In this document: piece by piece, positions 11,839 to 22,043 of the stretch
How positions within the stretch are numbered: position 1 is the first letter of the stretch
Layout of the letters: the number at the start of each line of letters is the position of its first letter
Notes under the pieces: model-generated
The model's input: only the letters and a program-made list of their open reading frames with translations
Database searches by the model: none
What the model was told of the DNA's origin: nothing
Translations under genes and position numbers: made by a program
NCBI GenBank assembly: GCA_022559845.1
Contig: CM040127.1
Span: forward strand, 31,272,708-31,336,707
DNA: 64,000 nucleotides
Direction of reading: 5' to 3'
DNA from: Amorphophallus konjac
Taxonomy: Eukaryota; Streptophyta; Magnoliopsida; Alismatales; Araceae

Positions 11839-14812
11839 GACGCATAACATTGTCATGGGTGAGTGGTTCGAGCACTCAGAGAAAGTGTAAGTTATTAGTG
11901 ATTTTAATCTCATATTAGATTCTACGTAGAGTTGGACCCACTTATAAGAAAGGGAATTTCCTATCTCAATGCCTAAGTTTTGAAGAAGGATAAATGGTTC
12001 TTAACGAGTAATGTCTGAGTTCAATTTTTGTCGATCTAATGTGACGTATCAATACACTCTTTATCTGTAGCACATGAACGAACGGACGTAATTTGGATCT
12101 ACACCTATCGATCAGGGCGTTGATCTTATAAAAGGGGAGATATTGTTATAGATAAATGACTTTATTCCCCGATTAAATTCTACAAAGAATTAGATTGACT
12201 CATAAGAAAAAAAATATACTACCTCAATGTCCCTAAACTTTGGAGAATGATATATGGTTACTGACGCATAGCTTCGTGCCACGCTTCATTAGAAATCATG
12301 TAAAAGATGTCAAGTTGTAACGTATTCTTCAAATGCTTTCCTTTTAAAATACGCAGTCACGACGAGCTGGTGCGGATGTGATTTCATCGGTGGGGTTACA
12401 AAATCTACTTGTGAAGCTGCCGATTCGAAGGCTATTTGAGTTCTTTTCAGGTGTTTCTAAAACAATCAACCGGTATGGCTCTTGTTGCGGGAAGATTTTG
12501 TAGCCGCATTGTCTCCGGAGATGGAAATTTTTTCTATAAAAATGTCTCTTGGGTCATTTTATAGGTAAATAATCCGGAACATCTTTTGGTTGTCTACATT
12601 AGAGTGAGGAGTTAGAACTCGTCATCGTACGTCCTCGCGTGCGGATCGATCTAACGTCTCTTACGATGATTTCCGAGGGAAAGAAAATTTATATTTATAA
12701 CAGAGGTATTGTTGTCTTTGATACCCTGACTAATAACGTCTTAATCTCTTTATATAATAGGATGCGAACTCTCTCTTTGTACTTCATCTGAATGATTATT
12801 TTAATAAAACTCCGCTACGACCGTGAACGTAAGAATACACATCACCTCCTAACCACGTAAAATCTCTATATTCTTAGGATTATCATTTCTACTATTTTTT
12901 TTATTTTTATGTTCTAATCTAGATTAGTGAAGCGTGAGAAAGAGAGAGGATCACATTTCCCAACAGCTTCTACATAAAAGGTTATCTTTTAAAGCATGTC
13001 CCTTATAAATGTACAATCATCCTCTCAACAACCGATACGAGTTCAAAGTCCCATTTTGAGTCTCTGCATTGCCCGGTGGAAAAATGAGCATGTACATATT
13101 GACTATAAAATATATATTGAATCACTTATACATGTACAATCATATTTTTAACGGGGTCTGTTAATTAGTCTCGAGAAAAATAGATGTGCGTGAGGTACGT
13201 GTTATTTGATTTAAATTCAGATCTCTCATATTTTTTCTAGATTAGAGTATCACTGTGTTAATTTCTCAGTCATCTTAAAAAAAAATTGATTATGGACTAT
13301 TTAGAACCCTTCTCTTGCCTCTACATAGCCCTCCTTGCAAAGTGAGCATGTGCATGCTCGTTGTGATTTTCCAAAAATGATGTGAATATTATAAGAAATT
13401 TTTACGTCCCCAAGAAGTATTATTGTCAAAGTGAAGGTAGAGGTTCGTCTTTTAGAAGATATTGCTCGATAAAAAGTTGAAGGCTTTCAGAAGTACGTGA
13501 TCATCTTCTCAACAATTAAAATGGAAACTATCCACTCTCCGTTCTTTGTCTCTGCATTATTTTTAAATTTTTTATTTTCAATTTAAAATAATCATAAAAT
13601 AAATTTTAAATAGTTTAAATTAATGATCCAAACAGTGTTATTAAAATTAGATCAGATCGGCCGGTCCGATCGGTCCGACCGTCAACCGGTCTAGGTATAT
13701 GTTCGATTAAGATCAGTCCGGTTTAATGCTAAAAAATCGAAAGAATTGGTCGAATCGCGATTTAACTGGTAAACTGGTCTGACTATGTTCACCTTTTAAA
13801 TCAAAAAAAAAATAAAAATATTCAAATATTCAAAATGATGTTTATGTGTGAATAAAATTACCTTATTATTATTATTGATTAGTTATTATTTATCATTTTA
13901 TTTTAGATTTATTTAAAATTTAAAATTTTAAAAAAATATAGATGTCAATTGCGAAGAGTGAAAATCAACGGAGTATTACAATTTTTTAAGATCAATTTAT
14001 TTAACCATGTTATTATTATTTTTTTACTTGCACAATTATATAATCATGAATAATAAATATATATATATGTATATTTTTTTATTTTGATCATTATATTTTA
14101 TTTCTTATTATCTTGATCTATAGAATCATTATTTTATGTAAAATATAATTTATTATATTATTCAAAAATATAATATTTATATAATTTTAAAATATTAAAA
14201 TTTTATGACACCATAACTATATTATGATAACGTCATAATTAAAATCGATTCAATCGAACGATCTAACTAATTCAAAACGGATTAACTCGTTAGCAGATTC
14301 GATTACCAATTCGATTATAATAGATCAAAATGATCACAATATCTCACCGTTCACCGACAACACCTAAATGTATGATTAACTGGTCTTTAAGAAGCGTAAG
14401 TATACCAGTGGCCCCGGTGACATCCCCAATCAAATCAACAGTGTAAAACAAGAAATATAGAAAGAAATGGTCATTTTAACGAGAGCCGGCACATTCCCTC
14501 CCAAAATCCTCATTCACAATTTATAAGTTGAATTATATTCTAAGATGTGTTTGACAAATTTTTTTAGTCGAAAAATCATCTACGACTTCCACCGTTAAGG
14601 TAAAAATGTTAATAAATAATTATAATAAATTTTGGATAGTTGAATAAAATTTGACTTTTTCCCCCACGACATTTTTACTCCGACCTAGAAACGCTCCAAA
14701 TTAGAGCTTTTAATTGGAAGGCAAAAAATAACCCAAAAAAATTGTGTACACAACCTATAATATCTATCATCCTTCTCTCAAGATAATTAGCTTGAAATTT
14801 TCGAAAGTCTAA
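11839..14812. other. AT-rich intergenic, possible old repeat
   Basis: No gene seen. Around 13632-13790 the sequence CAGTGTTATTAAAA followed by alternating CGGTC/GACCG motifs resembles the end of a dispersed plant DNA transposon. Around 14230-14350 a roughly complementary block (GATCTAACTAATTC, GATTCGATTACC) could be its other end. I could not find matching termini or a target duplication, so this is only a suspicion. Confidence 0.35.
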
Positions 14813-15077
14813 GCTCCACTTTGATCGAGAGATGAGTATGAGTTAGTCTGATTTCTATCCATGAATTAATATTTTTTTTACTCTGATAGGTGGAATAAGA
14901 TAACTAAGTTAAAAACATGGTTAACTTGGATTTAATTCGAAATTTAAAATCCACCTTAAAAGATTGATTAACTCTAACTCAATACATGTCAAATTCAGAA
15001 TGGATTAACTCTTAGAATAATCTAATCTAGTTGAATTGACTTATTTTTAACCTATCCCCCGATCAAAGTGGAGTTAA
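14810..15077. mobile_element. PIF/Harbinger-like MITE, 262 bp
   Basis: The ends are GCTCCACTTTGATCG (14813) and CGATCAAAGTGGAGT (ending 15074), perfect inverted repeats apart from the outermost base. TAA flanks both sides (14810-14812 and 15075-15077). The interior is rich in GATTAACTC and related TTAA motifs, much like the larger element at 10247-11835, and the termini of the two share a CACTTTG core. No coding capacity. Confidence 0.75.
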
Positions 15078-15729
15078 AAGATTACTCTCAATTAAAAGTC
15101 TGCATAAGAAACGGCCATGATTAGTCCAAGATCAGCAACTAGTTAAGGCACCGGAAGAAGTTCGAATGGTCAAGCCCTACCTCCCGTAATAAGTACATGA
15201 GAGGGGAGTTTCTACGAATCCCCTTTCCAAGTGTACGAAGTTCTGACGAGGGTTTCTGATGCCACGTGTCTCATACCCTTCAAGTGGCCCATAGCTTTTA
15301 AGAACCGTAGTCCCTCCATCTTTATTTCCCATGTGACACAACTACTATATAAATTATAGAAATGTCTGCTGATCTCTTCAAAGTATTGAGAAATTGGATA
15401 ACCTTGAACGTCTGAAATCTGAGCCTTTGGACCCTGTAGGGTCCCAACGGTTCACAATTTCGTGGAGAACCATGAGATCTTCGGATCCAACCTTGCCTCC
15501 CCCGTTATCTAGGAGAGTGCAAAGCTCTAGATTTTTCGGATCACTTAGGGGTGACTCGGCTGGTTGCTCCGTAATATCACACATTTAAACGGGTGCGTGT
15601 GTAGACATCTCCCAACGTCTTTCGGCTCCGGCTCCTCTTCCACTGGCTCTGGGTCCCTAACCAAGCGAAAGCACACTCCTTGGGAGTTGTAGATAACGGT
15701 AGGCCATCTTTGCTTCTCGAATGAGTCCG
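15078..15729. other. Left flank of the giant retrotransposon
   Basis: No gene or repeat was recognised. Short frames on both strands (15378-15588 and 15545-15807) overlap each other and have no family likeness, and some run into the LTR. This sequence was joined directly to the segment starting at 42085 before the retrotransposon inserted. Confidence 0.5.
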
Positions 15730-15869
15730 AGTACTGTAGACACGACATTTTAGCATCATGCTGAGCAGATCCCGTATTACACTAAGACGCCCCAAAGTAG
15801 CTCGCACGTTTAAGTTAGTTGAGTAATCTCTAATTTAATCTAATAATTTGTGACTTCTTGAATAGTAAT

Positions 15870-16137
15870 TCTTGTTAATGGGCTTGTGACCATTCCTACA
15901 CAAAATAAAAAAAATGTTAATGGGCTTGGTCCATCTTTTTAATCCTAAAAAAGGGGGAAGGTTCATCATGTGAGCTTGGCCCATTCCTATTCAAAAATAT
16001 ATCAAAAGAAAACACTTGTGCTAATGGGTTTGGCCCATTTTTATTTAAAAATAAAAAATATATATATAGATGTGTGCTAATAGGCTTGGCCCACTTTTGT
16101 TCTAAAAATAAATAAAATTTTAATTCGCATGGCCCCA
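15870..16137 (+). promoter_or_regulatory. Array of GGGCTTGGCCCA motifs in U3
   Basis: Five spaced copies of the palindrome-like AATGGGCTTGGCCCATT, complete or degenerate, occur about every 45-55 bases, each followed by A-rich sequence. TGGGCC/GGCCCA is the known plant site II element bound by TCP factors, so this may be an enhancer in the LTR's U3 part. The 3' LTR has the same array at about 37855-38122, with cleaner copies at 37957 and 38067. Binding is inferred, not shown. Confidence 0.55.
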
Positions 16138-17513
16138 TCTTTTATTGCCCAACTCATTAACTTCATCTATTTCTCACGGATCTTGCTCCCTCTCTCAACC
16201 CCACACACTTAAACCTCCCACTCTCTGTTCACTCCACACCCATCTCTCTCACTAACCCACAGCCACCCCTCCCTCCCATTCGGGGGATCCCATCGCAAGC
16301 CACTGCCACCTTCCCCACTCCCCCGTCTCTCCTTTCACCTTCTTCCGACAGAACCGTCGGCCACCACCTTGGCCTCCACAACACACCAGAGCCTCCCATC
16401 TCTCTCTGCATGCCCTCCAACAACACCCCCGTAAACCCACAGCCACCTCCAGCCATCCTCCTCCTCACGACAGTCACCTCCCTCCTCCACCCTCACTCAC
16501 CTTCCCATTCCTCTTACTAGCTCGGCAGCCACCCTCCTCCTCACGCAGCCACCCCCCCTCGCCTCCCTGACTCCGTCTCCGGCCGCCCTCCGCCTGCCAC
16601 CGGACGCAGCCCAGCCGCCTGCACGCCCTCGTCGCCCCCCCACTGCACCGCCCACGCTTCCACTGCCAACATCGAACCACCGCATACCACAGCCACCTCC
16701 TCTGTCAGCCTCCTCTCCACTCACCCACTCTCTTCCTCTGCCTCCATCTCCACCGCATCTCCCCTTCGTAAGCCACCTGCACCTCTTTTTTTTTTTCCAT
16801 TCTCTGCACCCACCACCACTGCAGCCACCACAGAAGCCACCCTCCGCCATCTCCCTCTGTCTTCCTCCCTCATCCCCCCCTCTTTCATTTCGGTTCTCTC
16901 CCTCTTTCTCTTCTCTCTCCCTTACTCCCTCTCTTTTCTCTCCCTCTGATCTCTCCCTCCCTCAATCTCTTTCTAACAAAAAAGAAAGCTTTAAAAAAGG
17001 TAGTTCGCAGGGGGGGCCTCGTCGCCCGTGCCCCCCCTTTGAACCACAAGGGGCCGCAACGGCCCCTTTTGTCCGCCGCACACGGCCGCCCCCAACGCCG
17101 CCCTGCCGACGCCGCCGCTCCCGCCGGCCGCCTCCGGCCTCGCACACGGCCGCCCCCGACGCCGCCGCTCTCGCCGGCAGCCTCCGGCCTCGCACACAGC
17201 CGCCCCCGACGCCGCCCCGACGCCGCCTCTGCCCCGCTGCCGTCTTCGGCCAAACGCCCCCAGCGCCCTCGCCTCCGGCCCCGACGCCGCCTCCGCCCGC
17301 AGCGCCCTCGCCTCCGGCATCGCCGTCGGCCGCCTCCCGCCTCTGCACCGGCCGCTCCCGCCGTCGCCGTCGGACCCCCCTCTCTCCCCCGCGCTCTCTC
17401 TCTCTCTCTCTTCCTCCTCTCCCTCTCATTCTCTGTCTCTCCCTCCCTCTCACTGTCTCTCTCTGCTTCTCTCTCTCTCTCTCTCTCTCTCTCTCGCGCG
17501 GCTTCCGCCGCGA

Positions 17514-17546
<33 letters not shown>

Positions 17547-19065
17547 ATTTATTTTATTTCTTTTAACTCTCTCTCTCTCTTTCCCCCCTTCTGAGTCTCT
17601 ATCCCTCTCCCTGTTTTATCTCTCTCTCTCCCTCTCTCACGTGTCTCTCTCTCACTCCCTCTTTCCCTCTCTTTTCTTCCCCACTCCCTTCCTCTCTCTC
17701 GATCTCTCATCTCTTTTCTTTTATTTTTATTTTTATCTCCTCTTTCCCTCTCTGATATTCTCTCCCTCTCTCTCTTTTATTCTTTCTCTTCTTCCCTTCA
17801 TCTCTTAGATATAACACATATATATATAAACATACTATATATATATATATATCTTATATGGTTAATATATATATATCCTCTACATATATACATACTATAT
17901 AATAAAACTAAAGTATAAAAATCTCAAAAAAAGGTTTTTCTCTTCTCTCTCCCTCTTCCTTTCTCCCTCTCTTTTCGACCTCCCCTTTATAGATCTATTT
18001 CCATATATGTATATAGATGTGTTCGTGTGAGTATCTTTGCAGGTGTCTGTAAATGTTTGCGTGCGTATGTGCGAAGGGAAGGAGAAGTTAATGCCGAGCT
18101 CATCGTCGATGCCCACCAATAAACATTTCTCCCCTTTTGCATTATGTTCAGTCTGTTGTTTCCCTTGCATACATCACTCGTTATCATGTTTATAATACAA
18201 TCCCTGCATTGAGAATATTTCGGTACGCATTTCATCATACCATTTTCCCACCTTTAATTCCCAAGGGGTTTCAAATAACATTAAACAGGTGTGTGTTTGA
18301 ATATGCTCGTGCCATTGTAATTTCAAGGGATCGGTACTACACTACTTTCCTTTTAATCCACCATCTATTTTTTCTGTCTGCTGTGTTTTGCAAGGGTCAA
18401 CCCGTCAAGAAGCCCGCTTCCTCAGTCGGTCGAAAAGGGAGGAGGAGCAACTCACGTGTCCCCAGTTCGGGGATAAACTGCGACCATCCCCCCTATTTTG
18501 AGGTACCCGGCTATCATCTCCATCGTCCTATTCTAATTCTTTCTCTTATCATTGTTATTTGTTGATAAGTTTCCACATTGATTCTTCTCTATTTTGTTTA
18601 AAAATAAGTCTATCTTCTCTCCCTTGTTATTATCATATATCGTCAAATCTCCATCTCCGTTCTTCTCTGTGTTATCTAGAATAAATTTTTCACTCTGTCT
18701 ATATTTTCTTAATAGTTTATCTCTATATCATACTACCTTACTCTACCACCTACCCCTCGATTTCTCTCTTTTCTTTCTCATCTTTCTCTAAAAAAGTCAT
18801 AAAAGCATAAAAAATAATAAAAGCAACAAAACCCAAAAAAATATAATAACAAAAAAGATAAAACATAAAAAAAAGAATAGTAAAATCAGGGTAACCAAAG
18901 CAAGGCCCTCTTCGTCGGCCGGCCGATCGAAGAGGAAGAGAGGATCCGCACTGCTGCCGCTCCGGCGGCAAACGCGATCAGAACACTTCCTGTGGGGTTC
19001 TCAGCCCCTGGCGATCACATCCCCTTCCCCTTTCTTTCCTGTCAATTTTTCCTTTTGTTTAAACC

Positions 19066-19583
19066 CCGTGAACGGAAGTAATTCCTCGCGGAGGTCCCTG
19101 CGACGGAAGTAATTCCTTGCGAAGGTGTACGTGACGGAAGTCATTCCTCGCGAAGCCTTTTTATTCTGTCATTTTATTCCTTTAATTTCTGTCTAAACCC
19201 TGCGACGGAAGTCATTCCTCGCGAAGGTGTACGTGACGGAAGTAATTCCTCGCGAAGCCTTTTTCATTCTGTCATTTTATTTCTTCAATTTCTGTCTAAA
19301 CCCTGCGACGGAAGTAATTCCTCGCGAAGGTGCACGTGACGGAAGTAATTCCTCGCGAAGCCTTTTCATTCTGTCGTTTTATTCCTTTAATTTCTGTCGA
19401 AACCCCGCGGAGAGTAATACCTCGCGGTGGTCTTATGTATGTACATATAATATTTATTATTTATGCTGCAATAAAAATCCCGTAAGGCCAATGTCTTGCG
19501 GTGGTCTTAATATATACATATACATTCATTATTGCTGATAATATTATATTGTTGTTAGAACCCCACAAAGACCAATGTCCTGT
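19066..19583 (+). repeat. Array of about ten small hairpins in the 5' LTR
   Basis: Seven copies of a 21-26 base unit (core CGGAAGTAATTCC) lie at 19066-19360 in pairs separated by a T-rich spacer, giving a period near 100 bp. Three more distant versions follow near 19404, 19478 and 19561. Each can form a short stem. Examples: GCGA-C-GGAA/TTCC-TCGC; CCGTGA..GGAA/TTCC-TCGCGG (19066-19091); CCGCG/CGCGG (19404); CCGTAAG/CTTGCGG (19478); CCACA/TGTGG with GAC/GTC (19562). The stem sequence changes but pairing is kept, including G-U pairs. The 3' LTR copy lies at 41146-41663. Confidence 0.7.
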
Positions 19584-20005
19584 GGTGGTGCGTCTTGGTT
19601 CGTATTGTCCTTGTAATTGTCTGGAGAATGATATTCCATTGCGATTTCTGAGTCTTCGTGCCTCCCCATTTCTGTTACTAAGAGTCTCGGATTCTCCGGT
19701 ATATGAAAAACTGCTCGTGGAACGGTAAGTCAGGCTTACCGGAAAGGGGTCAGTTTACGCGAGAGGGTCTTCCGACCCCTATCTCCGCCACGTACCGGAG
19801 TCCGTTTCGCATCCTTCTTTCCTTTCTCTCCTTTATGTTCTTTCTCTTCTTGAGCTAATCTCGTCATTTCCATCTCTTAGGACAGACGAGGGTGGACGTC
19901 CCTTGCCGTCTCCACCTCTCTGACAATCACCTTTTCATCATTACTTTGCATCATTGTTTCTTTCCCCCGAGGGTGGACGACACTCTTTTGCCGTCTACAT
20001 CTTTT

Positions 20006-20024
20006 TGGCGATCACGGTGGGACC
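20006..20024 (+). promoter_or_regulatory. Primer-binding site
   Basis: TGGCGATCACGGTGGGACC begins 6 bases after the 5' LTR. It has the TGG start expected for pairing with a tRNA 3' CCA end, and TGGCG is common in Tat and Athila elements. The tRNA was not identified; a plant tRNA whose 3' end is complementary would settle it. Confidence 0.7.
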
Positions 20025-20060
20025 TCTTTTGTTTTCTCTGGTTACCCAAATATTATCGGC

Positions 20061-20277
20061 ACCCACATGTGCCCCTCCACTCGGCACCCACGCGTGCCCC
20101 TCCATTCGGTACCCACGTGTGCCCCTCCACTCGGCACCCACGCGTGCCCCTCCATTCGGCACCCACGTGTGCCCCTCCACTCGGCACCCACGTGTGCCCC
20201 TCCACTCGGCACCCACGCGTGCCCCTCCATTCGGTACCCACGTGTGTCCCTCCACTCGGCACCCACGTGTGCCCCTC
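20061..20277 (+). repeat. 25-bp tandem repeat after the PBS
   Basis: Eight full units and one partial unit of a 25-bp repeat, each reading ACCCACGYGTGCCCCTCCAY plus TCGGY. The centre alternates between CACGTG-like and ACGCGT palindromes, and GGCAC...GTGCC can fold into a weak hairpin. CACGTG is the plant G-box. Long frames across it on both strands exist only because 25-mers shift frame without stops. It lies in the untranslated leader between PBS and gag. Confidence 0.85.
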
Positions 20278-20794
20278 CTGATTGCGCCTGCATGCGCTAT
20301 ATTCGTGTTCCCGCTATCACCCTTGGCATTCCAATTACATCCCTCGTGCACTACGTGCATTAGTCTAGAGTCCCCTTGAAGTCTGAAGAGATTCGTATCA
20401 TTGCAGAAAAAGGAGTGTTGTGATGTTTGTTTAATTTCTTTTATTGCATATATTTGCTGTTTGTTTATATATCTCTTGTTAAATTCAGCACTGCATTACA
20501 TATCATCTCCCTTTTATTTGTATTTCTTTTGTTCCATCTTTTTTAGGATCACCTTTTCTTGGTGAAGGAAAGACTCTCCGTCGGGAATTCCTCTCGACGG
20601 ACTAGGATCTCCTTCACTGGGACCTCCGTAAGTCCCCGACATCGAAGGATTCCCTCTTCGTTCACTGGGCTGGTTGTACCACTGAAGTTCCCTGGAGATA
20701 GTTAACCCATTCGTGGTGAGTCGAGTGTCCTTAGATCACACGGCGAAAATCAATATTGCAACTAAGGTCCCTCCTGTGGTGTGAACATTAGATT

Positions 20795-21006
20795 AGGAAA
20801 AAAAGAAAAAAAAAGGGAAAATCAAAAGAAAACAAAAAAGGCGTTAAACATCAACTTGTTTGTTAATCTCTGCTAATGGTTTGAGTGTTTATGTTATTAC
20901 ATTTTAATTAGAAAGAAAAAAAAAGAGGGGAAAACATAAAGAAAACACAAAAAGGCGTTAAATATCAACTTGTTTGATTAGTCTTTGTTCTTGGTTTGAG
21001 TGTGTA
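20795..21006 (+). repeat. Tandem duplication just upstream of gag
   Basis: Two similar copies of about 95-100 bp, near 20795-20891 and 20910-21006. Each has an A/G-rich tract, then GGCGTTAAAYATCAACTTG, then TTTGAGTGTKTATG. The second copy ends at the ATG of the gag frame (21006), so the duplication places a similar ATG context in both copies. Confidence 0.6.
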
Positions 21007-22043
21007 TGATATTGCGTTCCGGCAAAATCTCACGTTCCGAAAAAGATCAAGAAATGTTCGGGAATGGTCAGAATCCGACCCCGAGTCACCAGGGGACACA
21101 TGTCCCTGCTGAGGACGCATGTTCCTCCCGTGAGCCCTCACATGAGGTGCGAGCCGCCATTGGGGAAGCATCCCCGCCACAAGATATTTCCTCCTTGCTA
21201 GGTGTTCTCGCGAACACACAACTCAATTCCGATCAGATCCGAGCCTTTCAGGCCGTCTTGAAAGGGAAATCTATTGATTCTACTCCTCAAAACCCAACAC
21301 CAGTTGTTCTCTCTATTCAAGAGCCCGCACAGGCAATCCCTCCCTCATTCCCTCTTGTGCAGACAAGTTTGCAGCCTCCCTCTTTCCAATTACCTCCCCA
21401 GTCTCAAGTTCCACCAATTCTTCATCCAACATTTCAGTCAGTTCCATTTACTGATATGCCACATCTGCAACCTCCCCCTTTCCAATTACCTCCCCAATCT
21501 CAAGTTCCACCAATTCCTCATACGACATTTCAGTCAGTTCCATTTGCTGATATGTCACAACGTCTCTCTCATCCGGAATTCCCTTCTCAGGCTTCTGCGA
21601 GGCCTCAGTGGCCACCACAACCTGCTCCTTACAATGAGGTCACTCAATCTCTCCTTCATAGGATGAACAAGATGGATGAACAATTCCGAGATTTCAAAAA
21701 GATCGTGGATGTCAAATCCGCGCCTGAGATCTCTTTACCAATCCTTCCAGTATTCCATCTCCCTCCTTCTGAAATGCCAACGTATTGACGGTACACCGGC
21801 ACAGGCAACCCCCTCATTCATCTGAAGGACTTTATGTATGAGTCCTCGTTTTGGCAGAACGATCAAAGATCCTTGGCATACCTCTTCAGGAGATCATTGG
21901 ATGGTCCCACCTTAGAATGGTTCTATTCCCTAGAACCGAGTGAGGCTGAGAACTTCGACGTAGTGCAACGGAAATTCACACAGAAATATCGGGATAGGAT
22001 CGGTCCCTCCTTCTCTATTACCGACCTAGTGGCTGAAAAATGA
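21000..22043 (+). pseudogene. gag: gag, N-terminal part (stop and frameshift)
   Basis: N-terminal part of the retrotransposon capsid polyprotein. A 262-codon frame starts at 21000. It begins with a Pro/Gln-rich, poorly ordered region in which a block of about 100 bp is duplicated (SFQLPPQSQVPPI occurs twice). A short helix MNKMDEQFRDFKKIVD follows near 21663-21710. The frame hits TGA at 21786-21788 but continues in the same frame beyond it with typical gypsy gag sequence (SSFWQNDQRSLAYLF, LEWFYSL). A TGA at 22041 follows, and gag continues one frame away from 22040, so one base is probably missing from the A run at 22036-22040. A single-site -1 slip on AAAAA is possible but less likely. Confidence 0.8.

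Larger units (their letters stand above)
15735..19999 (+). repeat. 5' LTR (4265 bp)
   Basis: It matches 37720-42079 over its whole length. In order it holds TGGGCC-type motif repeats (about 15870-16137), a C/T-rich stretch (16180-16980), a GC-rich minisatellite of about 58 bp built on CCGCCTCCGGCCTCGCACAC (about 17080-17390), long CT microsatellites (17390-17810), a TA-rich segment (17815-17905), unique sequence, and a hairpin array (19066-19583). It is shorter than the 3' LTR mainly because the microsatellites and minisatellite differ in copy number. Frames within it, including a 175-codon one at 17039, are low-complexity and not credible proteins. Confidence 0.96.

Noticed and set aside
16229..17566. 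Several overlapping 60-175 codon frames on both strands of the 5' LTR (and 38214-39831 in the 3' LTR)
   Set aside because: Low-complexity products of CT- and CCG-rich repeats, open on both strands at once and changing with repeat number between the LTRs.
19066..19400. CRISPR-like appearance of repeated 21-26 base units with spacers
   Set aside because: The spacers repeat too, there are no cas genes, and the array sits inside a plant LTR.
19892..20379. Frames of 83-141 codons with repeating peptides
   Set aside because: They are produced by the 25-bp tandem repeat, which stays open in several frames on both strands; no start context or domain.
22040..22043. Programmed -1 frameshift in gag at an A run
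   Set aside because: No proper slippery heptamer in frame and several other breaks nearby; a missing base is simpler. Other copies would decide.
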